A stretch of DNA of 64,000 nucleotides from SFWF01 sp045638145. Lineage in GTDB: Bacteria > Bacillota > Clostridia > Oscillospirales > Acutalibacteraceae. Each line of letters begins with the position of its first letter. Within the stretch, counting starts at the first letter, position 1. The translations under genes and the position numbers were made by a program. The DNA is taken from assembly GCA_045638145.1 (NCBI GenBank), contig JAZUAU010000024.1, positions 62,001 to 126,000 of the forward strand, written 5' to 3'. The notes under the pieces were generated by a model. It did not search any database. It was not told the origin of the DNA and saw nothing but the letters and a program-made list of their open reading frames with translations. Of this stretch, positions 7,793-15,100 are shown piece by piece.

Positions 7793-9600
7793 CTGTTGTA
7801 GTAATTAAAGATATTTTCAGCGGTTCTTTTAGTAATGCCCGCTGTTGTTAATTCTTCAGCTGTTGCCGACCTAATGGCTTTAACTGTTTTAAACCTTTTA
7901 AATAGCTTTTTGGCCGTTGCCTCGCCAACCCCGCTAATGTTCATAAGCTCCATTTGTAAGGAAGAAATCTTTCTTCTCTGCTTATGATAGGTTATTGCAA
8001 AGCGGTGCACCTCATCCTGAATTTTGGTTACAAGATTAAAGGACTGCTTTGTTGCCTTAAGAGCAATATCACGGTCCGCAGTACAGATATGGCTTGTACG
8101 GTGCTTTGAATCCTTTACCATACCAAAAAGAGGTACTGTAAGTGAATATTTTTCCCACAGTGGCAGTACAGCCGAAATTTGTCCCTTTCCGCCGTCAAGT
8201 AAAACAAGGTCGGGCAACTCTTTAAAGCTTAGGTCCTCGCCCTTTAAGTATTCCGAAAATCTGCGGTCTAAAACCTCGTTCATCGAACGGAAATCATCCT
8301 GACCGACAAAGGATTTGATCCTAAATTTACGGTAAAATGCCTTTTCCGGTCTGCCATTTATAAAGACTATCATAGAAGCTACATTTTCGCTGCCCGATGT
8401 GTTTGAAATATCATAAGCCTCGATTCTTCTCGGCGCGGTTTTAAGTCCTAAAAGCTCGGACAGTTCGTTCAGCGCAGAAACCTCTTTTCCGCTACGCTCG
8501 GTGCGTTTTGAAAGCGCTTCTGCCGCATTAGTGGCACACATATCTACAATCTGCTTTTGTGTTCCGCGTTCGGGTACTGAAATTGTAACCTTTTTACCAA
8601 GTACCGACGAGAAAAGCTCTGCGGTAATATTTCTATCTTCAAAATCTACATCCACCGCAATTTCGGGCGGTATTTTATTTTCAGAGTAGTAACTGCAAAG
8701 TATTTCGGAATAGGCTGTTGATTTATCGCTTATTTCGTCGATATAATATACTTTTTTATCGCTCAGTCGACCGTTTCTAAAAATAAGGACTGAAACGGCG
8801 GCCGTTTCCCCCGCTGTTGCTACAGCGAATACGTCTTGCGACTTATGAACAGACGAAATAATCTTCTGTTTTTCGTGGCTTTTTTCAATAGCTCGGATTC
8901 TATCACGAAGACGGGCGGCAAGCTCAAAATCAAGCTCTTCTGCAGCAGTATTCATCCTTTCTTTTAAACTATGAATATCTGAAGCCGATATTTCGCCCTT
9001 TTTAATAAAATCTACGGCACTATTGATTGTATCAAGGTATTCAGCTTTTGTAATATTGCCCTTGCAGGGTGCATTACAAAGACCAATATGATAATTTAAA
9101 CAAGGCTTTGAGGGTGTGTCGAAGCTACGGTTGCAATCTGGCAATTTGAAAAGCTTTGCAACTTCGTCAACCGTTTCGCGGGCAATATAAAACGAATAAT
9201 AAGGACCGATATATTCAGCTTTATCTTTATCTTTTTGCATAACCGCCTTAATTTTCGGCCAAGCCTCGCTCGTAACCTTAATATAATGATAGCCCTTGTC
9301 ATCTTTTAGCAAAATGTTATATTTCGGTAGGTGTTGTTTAATAAGGTTGCTTTCTAAAAGCAAAGCTTCGTATTCGGTGTCGCAAAGAATGTATTCAAAA
9401 TCCTCAACCTGCGACACCATTCTAATAACCTTGGTAGTATGGTTGGTATTACTTCCAAAATACTGGGTTACTCGGTTTTTAAGGGCCTTTGCCTTGCCGA
9501 TATATATTATATTCCCTTTTTTATCCTTCATGATATAAACACCGGGGGTCAGCGGTAAACTATTTGCCTTGTTTTTTAAGGCTTTACGCCTATTTTCCAT
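7789..9600 (-). CDS. uvrC: excinuclease ABC subunit C
   Basis: A 603-residue nucleotide-excision-repair nuclease. The GIY-YIG endonuclease domain opens the protein (GVYIMKDKKGNIIYIGKA, about 19-36), a UvrB-binding UVR motif lies near residue 205, an RNase H-like second nuclease domain includes LVLLDGGKGQISAV, and a C-terminal helix-hairpin-helix contains ISGVGEATAKKLF. Start ATG follows AAGGAGGTG. It stands alone and convergent to tmcAL. Confidence 0.97.
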   Translation of the reverse strand: MENRRKALKNKANSLPLTPGVYIMKDKKGNIIYIGKAKALKNRVTQYFGSNTNHTTKVIRMVSQVEDFEYILCDTEYEALLLESNLIKQHLPKYNILLKDDKGYHYIKVTSEAWPKIKAVMQKDKDKAEYIGPYYSFYIARETVDEVAKLFKLPDCNRSFDTPSKPCLNYHIGLCNAPCKGNITKAEYLDTINSAVDFIKKGEISASDIHSLKERMNTAAEELDFELAARLRDRIRAIEKSHEKQKIISSVHKSQDVFAVATAGETAAVSVLIFRNGRLSDKKVYYIDEISDKSTAYSEILCSYYSENKIPPEIAVDVDFEDRNITAELFSSVLGKKVTISVPERGTQKQIVDMCATNAAEALSKRTERSGKEVSALNELSELLGLKTAPRRIEAYDISNTSGSENVASMIVFINGRPEKAFYRKFRIKSFVGQDDFRSMNEVLDRRFSEYLKGEDLSFKELPDLVLLDGGKGQISAVLPLWEKYSLTVPLFGMVKDSKHRTSHICTADRDIALKATKQSFNLVTKIQDEVHRFAITYHKQRRKISSLQMELMNISGVGEATAKKLFKRFKTVKAIRSATAEELTTAGITKRTAENIFNYYNS

Positions 9601-9674
9601 AACGACACCTCCTTTTCCTCTATTGTATAAAAAAATTCTGCTATTTTCAAGTTTTCTTTTGAAAGGTGATTTTT

Positions 9675-9998
9675 ATGAAAAGATTATTGATAGTATTTTG
9701 TTTACTTGTTTTAGTATTCGGACTTTGCTCCTGTACCAATGCAGCTGAAGAAAAGATAAGCTCTATGCCAGTTGTTGTCCTTCCTGAGAGTAGTATACCG
9801 ACAGTAACCGTGGATACACAAAACAACAATTCTTCTGTAGAAGCGATTCATTATATTGGTAATAAAAAATCAAAGGTTTATCATAAAGAAAATTGCTCTT
9901 CCGTTAAATCAATGAAGGATGAAAACAAAGTATGCTTTAATAGTATAGAAGAGGCTAAGGATGCAGATTACAATCCTTGCGGAGTTTGTTTAAAATAA
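9675..9998 (+). CDS. small lipoprotein with a C-terminal Cys/His-rich module
   Basis: A protein of about 107 residues. The N terminus is a lipoprotein signal (hydrophobic core then FGLCSC), so the mature protein is probably lipid-anchored outside the cell. A low-complexity Thr/Ser/Asn linker leads to a C-terminal module with YIGNKKSKVYHKENC, a conserved Met, EAKDADY and NPCGVC. This His/Cys pattern resembles the Ada-like or nuclease-associated zinc modules found at the end of many secreted Gram-positive proteins, here without any nuclease domain. The ATG at 9675 follows AAAGGTG; a GTG at 9666 in frame is less likely. Function is unknown. Confidence 0.75.
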   Translation: MKRLLIVFCLLVLVFGLCSCTNAAEEKISSMPVVVLPESSIPTVTVDTQNNNSSVEAIHYIGNKKSKVYHKENCSSVKSMKDENKVCFNSIEEAKDADYNPCGVCLK

Positions 9999-10010
9999 TG
10001 CCGATATTCA

Positions 10011-10039
10011 TTGACAAAATTCTTATGTTTTGTTATTAT
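10011..10039 (+). promoter_or_regulatory. sigma-A type promoter of acn-icd
   Basis: Consensus TTGACA (10011-10016), a 17-base spacer and TATTAT (10034-10039), about 39 bases upstream of the aconitase start. Confidence 0.8.
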
Positions 10040-10077
10040 TAATTATTATATTATTCCAAAACGAAAGAGGAATTTAA

Positions 10078-12012
10078 ATGGGACTTACATTAACAGAAAA
10101 AATACTTAAAAGCCACGTAGTAGACGGAGCGTTTGTAAAGGGTCAGGAAATAGGTATCCGAATTGACCAGACCTTAACACAGGACGCTACAGGCACTATG
10201 GCTTATCTTGAATTTGAGGCTATGGGAATTCCCCGTGTTCGTACCGAGCGTTCTGTTGCTTATATCGACCACAATACTCTGCAGTCGGGCTTTGAGAATG
10301 CCGACGACCACAGATTTATCGGCTCTATCGCAAAGAAGCACGGAATTTATTTTTCACGCCCCGGTAACGGAATCTGCCATCAGGTTCATCTGGAGCGCTT
10401 CGGAATCCCCGGAAAGACCCTTATCGGCTCCGACAGCCACACTCCCACAGGCGGCGGTATCGGTATGATTGCTATCGGCGCAGGCGGACTTGACGTTGCA
10501 GTTGCTATGGGCGGCGGTGCTTACTATATTACATATCCCAAAATAGTAAAGGTTGAGCTTACAGGTCGTCTTCGCGACTGGGTTGCAGCAAAAGACGTTA
10601 TCCTTGAGGTCCTTCGCATTATGTCTGTCAAGGGTGGCGTTGGCAAGGTTATTGAATACTGTGGCGAGGGCGTAAAGACATTAACCGTTCCTGAACGCGC
10701 TACCATTACAAATATGGGTGCGGAGCTTGGCGCTACTACCTCTATATTCCCCTCTGATGAAATTACATATGAGTTCTTAAAGGCACAAAAGCGTGAAGAT
10801 GTCTGGACTGAGCTTTCTGCCGACCCAGACGCCGAATATGACGAGGTAATTAAGATAAACCTTTCTGATCTTGAGCCTATGGTTGCTTGTCCTCATTCAC
10901 CTGACAACGTAAAGAAGGTCTCAGAGCTTGGCAAGATGAAGATTGACCAGGTTTGCATAGGTTCTTGCACAAACTCATCATTTATGGATATGAGCAAAGT
11001 TGCATATATTCTTAACGGCAGGACAGTAAACCCCAACGTTTCGCTTTCGATTGCACCTGGTTCAAAGCAGGTTCTTAATATGATTGCTAAGAATGGTATG
11101 CTTTCTTCTATGATTGATGCGGGTGCAAGAATTCTTGAATCTGCTTGCGGTCCTTGTATCGGTATGGGACAATCCCCCAACTCTGCAGGTATTTCGCTTC
11201 GTACCTTCAACAGAAATTTTGAGGGTCGCTCGGGTACAAAAGACGGACAAATTTATCTCGTTTCTCCCGAGGTTGCAGCTGCTTCCGCAATTACAGGATA
11301 CCTTACCGACCCGAGAGAGCTTGGCTCAATGCCCGAATTCCTTATTCCTAAGGAGTTTGACATTAACGACAATATGGTTGAGCCTCCTGCAACTGTAGAG
11401 GATGCTCCAAGTGTTCAGATTCTCCGTGGACCGAACATTAAACCCTTCCCTGTTACCTATCCACTCGATGATGTAATCTCCTGCAAGTGCTCACTTAAGG
11501 TTGAGGATAATATCACTACCGACCACATTATGCCTGCAGGCGCAAAGATTCTTCCCCTCCGTTCAAATATTCCTGCAATCAGTAAACATTGCTTCACCGT
11601 TTGTGATCCTGAATTCCCTGAAAGAGCGGAAAATCTCTGCTCAAGCATTATCGTAGGTGGTGCAAACTACGGTCAGGGTTCGTCACGTGAGCATGCAGCA
11701 CTTGCTCCTCTTCATCTTGGCGTAAAGGCTGTTCTTACAAAGTCTTTTGCAAGAATCCATAGAGCAAACCTCATTAATGCAGGTATTCTTCCCCTCAACT
11801 TTGTAAATGATGCGGATTATGAAAAAATCGGTCTTATGGATGATTTAGTTATCGAAAACGTTACTGAGTGCATCAAGAATAAGAAGAACCTTGTTGTAAA
11901 GAACCTTACAAAGGGTGTAGAAATTCCCGTGACCTGTGAGCTTTCAGACAGAGCAATTGACATTGTTCTTGCAGGCGGACTTCTCTCTTATACAAAATCT
12001 AATCTAAATTAA
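10078..12012 (+). CDS. acn: aconitate hydratase
   Basis: A 644-residue aconitase of the shorter clostridial/mitochondrial-like class, interconverting citrate and isocitrate. It shows GSDSHTPTGGGIG, the first cluster cysteine in IGSCTNSS and the CGPCIG pair that completes the [4Fe-4S] cluster, plus a swivel domain with GGANYGQGSSREHAA. The gene starts 38 bases after its promoter and is followed after 11 bases by icd, so both are co-transcribed. With the neighbouring citrate synthase the set makes 2-oxoglutarate for glutamate synthesis; no later TCA-cycle gene is present here. Confidence 0.95.
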   Translation: MGLTLTEKILKSHVVDGAFVKGQEIGIRIDQTLTQDATGTMAYLEFEAMGIPRVRTERSVAYIDHNTLQSGFENADDHRFIGSIAKKHGIYFSRPGNGICHQVHLERFGIPGKTLIGSDSHTPTGGGIGMIAIGAGGLDVAVAMGGGAYYITYPKIVKVELTGRLRDWVAAKDVILEVLRIMSVKGGVGKVIEYCGEGVKTLTVPERATITNMGAELGATTSIFPSDEITYEFLKAQKREDVWTELSADPDAEYDEVIKINLSDLEPMVACPHSPDNVKKVSELGKMKIDQVCIGSCTNSSFMDMSKVAYILNGRTVNPNVSLSIAPGSKQVLNMIAKNGMLSSMIDAGARILESACGPCIGMGQSPNSAGISLRTFNRNFEGRSGTKDGQIYLVSPEVAAASAITGYLTDPRELGSMPEFLIPKEFDINDNMVEPPATVEDAPSVQILRGPNIKPFPVTYPLDDVISCKCSLKVEDNITTDHIMPAGAKILPLRSNIPAISKHCFTVCDPEFPERAENLCSSIIVGGANYGQGSSREHAALAPLHLGVKAVLTKSFARIHRANLINAGILPLNFVNDADYEKIGLMDDLVIENVTECIKNKKNLVVKNLTKGVEIPVTCELSDRAIDIVLAGGLLSYTKSNLN

Positions 12013-12023
12013 GGAGTATTAAA

Positions 12024-13238
12024 ATGACAGACAAAATTAAAATGACAACACCTCTCGTCGAAATGGACGGAGACGAGATGACGAGAATTATCTGGAAAAT
12101 GATTAAGGAAATTCTTCTTACTCCTTATATCGACCTTAAGACCGAGTATTATGACCTCGGACTCGAATACAGAAATGAAACTAACGACCAGGTTACTATC
12201 GATTCTGCAGAGGCAACCAAAAAATACGGAGTTGCAGTTAAGTGTGCTACAATCACTCCTAATGCAGCTAGAATGACCGAATATAACCTTAAGGAAATGT
12301 GGAAATCTCCTAACGGTACAATCCGTGCAATACTTGATGGTACCGTTTTCAGAACCCCTATTATCGTTAAGGGAATCGAGCCCTATATTCCCACCTGGAC
12401 AAAACCTATTACCATTGCACGTCACGCATACGGCGATATTTACAAGAACACCGAAATGCAGGTTTCAAAGGGCTCTAAGTGTGAGCTTGTTGCTACCGAT
12501 AAGGATGGAAACGAAACAAGAAAGCTTATCTATGATTTCGCAGACACCGACGGTATCATTCAGGGCGTTCACAATAAGGATACTTCGATTTCCTCCTTTG
12601 CAAGATGCTGCTTTAATTACGCACTTGATACAAAGCAGGATATTTGGTTTGCTACTAAGGACACCATTTCAAAGCAGTATGACCATCATTTCAAGGATAT
12701 CTTTGCTGAGATTTACGATAATGAGTATAAAGAAAAGTTTGAATCCGCGGGCATTGAATATTTCTATACCCTTATCGACGATGCCGTTGCTCGTGTTGTT
12801 CGTTCCGAAGGCGGATATATCTGGGCTTGTAAGAACTATGACGGCGACGTTATGTCGGATATGGTTGCTACTGCATATGGCTCACTTGCTATGATGACCT
12901 CTGTGCTCGTTTCACCTGAGGGTATATACGAATATGAGGCGGCTCACGGAACGGTTCAGAGACACTATTACAAGCACTTAAAGGGAGAGCAAACCTCCAC
13001 AAACTCGGTTGCTACCCTCTTTGCTTGGACTGGCGCACTCAGAAAGCGCGGAGAGCTCGATAATCTTCCCGAGCTTATGAACTTCGCAGACAAGCTTGAG
13101 CGTGCTACAATCAAGACTATTGAAGACGGCGTTATGACTGGCGACCTCTATCTTCTTTCAAAGCTCGAAAACAAGCGCAAGGTTGACACTGAAACCTTCC
13201 TTGTTGAGGTTAACAACAGACTTATAAAAATGCTTTAA
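12024..13238 (+). CDS. icd: isocitrate dehydrogenase (NADP), eukaryotic-type
   Basis: A 404-residue enzyme oxidising isocitrate to 2-oxoglutarate. The sequence (PLVEMDGDEMTRIIW, ATITPNAARMTEYNLK, SPNGTIRAILDGTVFR) belongs to the eukaryotic-like NADP-IDH subfamily rather than the E. coli type, as in several other clostridia and bacteroidetes. Conserved YIWACKNYDGDVMSD and AAHGTVQRHY segments carry metal and cofactor residues. Ribosome site AAGGAG; second gene of acn-icd. NADP preference is inferred from the family. Confidence 0.95.
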   Translation: MTDKIKMTTPLVEMDGDEMTRIIWKMIKEILLTPYIDLKTEYYDLGLEYRNETNDQVTIDSAEATKKYGVAVKCATITPNAARMTEYNLKEMWKSPNGTIRAILDGTVFRTPIIVKGIEPYIPTWTKPITIARHAYGDIYKNTEMQVSKGSKCELVATDKDGNETRKLIYDFADTDGIIQGVHNKDTSISSFARCCFNYALDTKQDIWFATKDTISKQYDHHFKDIFAEIYDNEYKEKFESAGIEYFYTLIDDAVARVVRSEGGYIWACKNYDGDVMSDMVATAYGSLAMMTSVLVSPEGIYEYEAAHGTVQRHYYKHLKGEQTSTNSVATLFAWTGALRKRGELDNLPELMNFADKLERATIKTIEDGVMTGDLYLLSKLENKRKVDTETFLVEVNNRLIKML

Positions 13239-13241
13239 TTA

Positions 13242-13273
13242 AAAAATGCTTATCCGTTTGGATAAGCATTTTT
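13242..13273. terminator. bidirectional terminator between icd and citrate synthase
   Basis: A perfect 14-bp stem (13242-13255 with 13260-13273) with a 4-base loop, A-run before and T-run after. It can end both the acn-icd and the convergent citrate synthase transcripts. Confidence 0.92.
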
Positions 13274-13280
13274 CTTTATT

Positions 13281-14642
13281 TTATCTGTCTTCTAGCTTTA
13301 TATAATCCTGCTCGGGCTGTACGCTTAAGTATGCGGGACGAATTATTTTTGAAGAGTTAACAAGCTCTTCAATTCGGTGTGCAGACCATCCTGCAATTCT
13401 TGCTATCGCAAAGATAGGGGTATAAAGCTCTAGAGGCAAATCGAGCATTGAATAAACGAATCCGCTATAGAAGTCGATATTTGCACTAACTTGCTTTTGA
13501 GATTTTTTATGCTCAGCAAACACCTTGGGTGCTAGCTTTGCGACGTTGGAATAAAGAACGAATTCTTTTGTTCTTCCCTTTTCCTTTGCAAGCTCCTCAA
13601 CAAACTTTTTAAAAATATTTGCTCTCGGGTCAGAAACAGTGTAAACTGCGTGTCCGATACCGTAAATGAGTCCAGACTTATCGAATGCTTCCTTATTGAG
13701 CATACGGTTCAGATAATCTTCGATTTCCTCTTCGTCTGTCCAATCGCGTATTTCTTTCTTCATAGCATCAAACATCTGACAAACCTTAATATTTGCACCG
13801 CCGTGCTTAGGTCCTTTTAGTGAGCAGAGAGAAGCCGCAATTGCCGAATAGGTATCACTACCCGAAGAGGTTACAACTCGGTCGGTAAAGGTAGAATTGT
13901 TACCGCCGCCGTGCTCTGCGTGGAGAACTAGAGCAAGGTCGAGTATCTTTGCTTCAAGCTTCGTATATTTGCTATCGGGACGAAGCATAACTAGAATATT
14001 CTCTGCTGTAGACAGTTTAGGATTTGGATTGTTGATAACTAGTGCTTTTCCTTTTCTGAAATGAGAATATGCATGGTAAGCATAAATTGAAAGCAGTGGG
14101 AAGGTTGCTATAAGGCGGAGCGACTGACGTAGAACATTTTCGATTGAGGTATCATTTGCGTTATCGTCGTATGTATAAAGGGTTAAAACACTCTTTGCCA
14201 TAGAGTTCATTATGTCGGCGTTAGATGCTTTCATAACAACGTCGCGAACAAAATTACGAGGCAGAATTCTGTTAGCGGCAAGTACCTTGTTAAAGGATTC
14301 GAGTTCCTCCTTGTCAGGAAGCTTTCCAAACAAGAGAAGATAAACCGTCTCCTCAAATCCGAAACGATTTTCGCTTAAAAATCCGTTTACAAGCTCGTTA
14401 ATATCGTAACCGCGATAATAAAGCTCACCGTCGATTGGTGTTTCAACTCCATCTATCAACCTTGCGTAATAGCTTGTTGAAATTTCTGTAAGACCGGTAA
14501 GAACGCCTTTTCCTTTGGGGTCACGAAGTCCTCTGTAGACCTTATTTGTAGTAAATAACTCCGGATCTATTCTGTCGTTTTGAATGCAAAGCTCTGCAAG
14601 CTCTATAATTTCCGGCGTGATTGCTGAGTATTTGTTAGCCAT
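13281..14642 (-). CDS. gltA: citrate synthase
   Basis: A 453-residue citrate synthase condensing oxaloacetate and acetyl-CoA. The family features are clear: GELYYRGYDINELV, LHAEHGGGNNSTF with an active-site histidine, GPKHGGAN and YGIGHAVYTVSDPR with the second catalytic histidine. The length and the N-terminal extension match the clostridial branch. It faces acn-icd, so all three enzymes of the oxidative branch are together although on opposite strands with separate promoters. Start ATG follows AGGAG. Confidence 0.95.
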   Translation of the reverse strand: MANKYSAITPEIIELAELCIQNDRIDPELFTTNKVYRGLRDPKGKGVLTGLTEISTSYYARLIDGVETPIDGELYYRGYDINELVNGFLSENRFGFEETVYLLLFGKLPDKEELESFNKVLAANRILPRNFVRDVVMKASNADIMNSMAKSVLTLYTYDDNANDTSIENVLRQSLRLIATFPLLSIYAYHAYSHFRKGKALVINNPNPKLSTAENILVMLRPDSKYTKLEAKILDLALVLHAEHGGGNNSTFTDRVVTSSGSDTYSAIAASLCSLKGPKHGGANIKVCQMFDAMKKEIRDWTDEEEIEDYLNRMLNKEAFDKSGLIYGIGHAVYTVSDPRANIFKKFVEELAKEKGRTKEFVLYSNVAKLAPKVFAEHKKSQKQVSANIDFYSGFVYSMLDLPLELYTPIFAIARIAGWSAHRIEELVNSSKIIRPAYLSVQPEQDYIKLEDR

Positions 14643-14671
14643 TTCTTGCTCCTAAATTTTATATATAAACT

Positions 14672-14701
14672 ATTATACTCTCAATATATATGGAATGTCA
14701 A
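14672..14701 (-). promoter_or_regulatory. sigma-A type promoter of citrate synthase
   Basis: On the minus strand a consensus TTGACA (14696-14701) and a consensus TATAAT (14672-14677) are 18 bases apart, about 30 bases upstream of the start codon. Confidence 0.85.
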
Positions 14702-14723
14702 CAATAATTTCGAGATAAAACAA

Positions 14724-14745
14724 AAGGTCCGCTCTTGCGAACCTT
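14724..14745 (-). terminator. terminator behind the tRNA-like element
   Basis: On the minus strand a 9-bp stem with one G-U pair (14737-14745 with 14724-14732) is followed by TTTTGTTTT. It sits nine bases beyond the CCA-like end at 14754 and may be the original terminator of the tRNA-Lys gene, displaced by the element between them. Confidence 0.7.
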
Positions 14746-14753
14746 CGGTTTTA

Positions 14754-14858
14754 TGGTGATCTATAGGAGATTTGACTCGCGCACTGCGCTGCTTAGTCGT
14801 TCGCGGCTCTGACAGTCCGGTGGACTGTCATTCACTACCTCTCCTACTTCGCATCTCC
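14754..14858 (-). repeat. short structured element ending in a copy of the tRNA-Lys 3' end
   Basis: Read on the minus strand, about 105 bases run from GGAGATGCG to ATAGATCACCA. The last part copies the T-arm 3' strand, acceptor 3' strand and CCA of the tRNA-Lys at 14906-14981: 11 identical bases (14754-14764), one mismatch, 7 identical, one mismatch and a one-base gap. The remainder is unrelated to tRNA. It holds a perfect 9-bp hairpin (14810-14818 with 14822-14830) and an outer 6-bp stem (14853-14858 with 14766-14771). No tRNA cloverleaf can be formed, so it is not a second tRNA gene. It may be a small mobile or integrated element using the tRNA end, or a tRNA-derived intergenic repeat. Confidence 0.6.
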
Positions 14859-14876
14859 TTTTTTTAGGAATAGAAA

Positions 14877-14898
14877 AAGCCCGTCTGATGACGGGCTT
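14877..14898 (-). terminator. terminator of tRNA-Lys
   Basis: A 9-bp stem (14890-14898 with 14877-14885, minus strand) with a 4-base loop followed by five Ts, seven bases beyond the tRNA CCA end. Confidence 0.85.
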
Positions 14899-14905
14899 CA
14901 TCTAT

Positions 14906-14981
14906 TGGTGATCTATCGGAGATTCGAACTCCGGACACCTTGATTAAAAGTCAAGTGCTCTGCCGACTGAGCTAATAGATC
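14906..14981 (-). tRNA. trnK: tRNA-Lys (anticodon TTT)
   Basis: A 76-base cloverleaf reads on the minus strand. The acceptor GATCTAT pairs with ATAGATC, the D-arm AGCTCAGTCGGCAGAGC is standard, the anticodon stem-loop TTGACTTTTAATCAA presents TTT, and the T-arm is GGAGTTCGAATCTCC. The CCA end is encoded. A consensus promoter lies upstream and a terminator directly downstream, so it is a monocistronic tRNA gene. Confidence 0.97.
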
Positions 14982-15001
14982 GTATTATTCGCGACTATGA
15001 T

Positions 15002-15030
15002 ATTATATCAACGCGCGCCCTAATTGTCAA
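15002..15030 (-). promoter_or_regulatory. sigma-A type promoter of tRNA-Lys
   Basis: Consensus TTGACA (15025-15030) and consensus TATAAT (15002-15007) on the minus strand, 17 bases apart, with a GC-rich spacer; about 20 bases from the tRNA 5' end. Confidence 0.9.
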
Positions 15031-15058
15031 GTATAAATTTAGAAAATAATAAGATAAC

Positions 15059-15091
15059 TCGGGGGAAAAGTGCTTTATCCCCTTCCCCCGA
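15059..15091 (-). terminator. probable terminator after leuS
   Basis: A 9-bp G/C-rich stem (15083-15091 with 15059-15067) with a long loop lies ten bases beyond the leuS stop. The T-tract that follows on the minus strand is interrupted (TTATCTTATTATTTTC), so termination strength is uncertain. Confidence 0.6.
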
Positions 15092-15100
15092 TTAAATTGT

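Noticed and set aside
12325..12894. 189-codon plus-strand frame in a second phase
   Set aside because: Lies wholly within icd in another frame; the icd protein is complete and conserved.
14754..14858. a second tRNA or tRNA pseudogene
   Set aside because: Only the 3' end matches tRNA; there is no anticodon arm, D-arm or 5' acceptor strand, so it is described as a repeat element.
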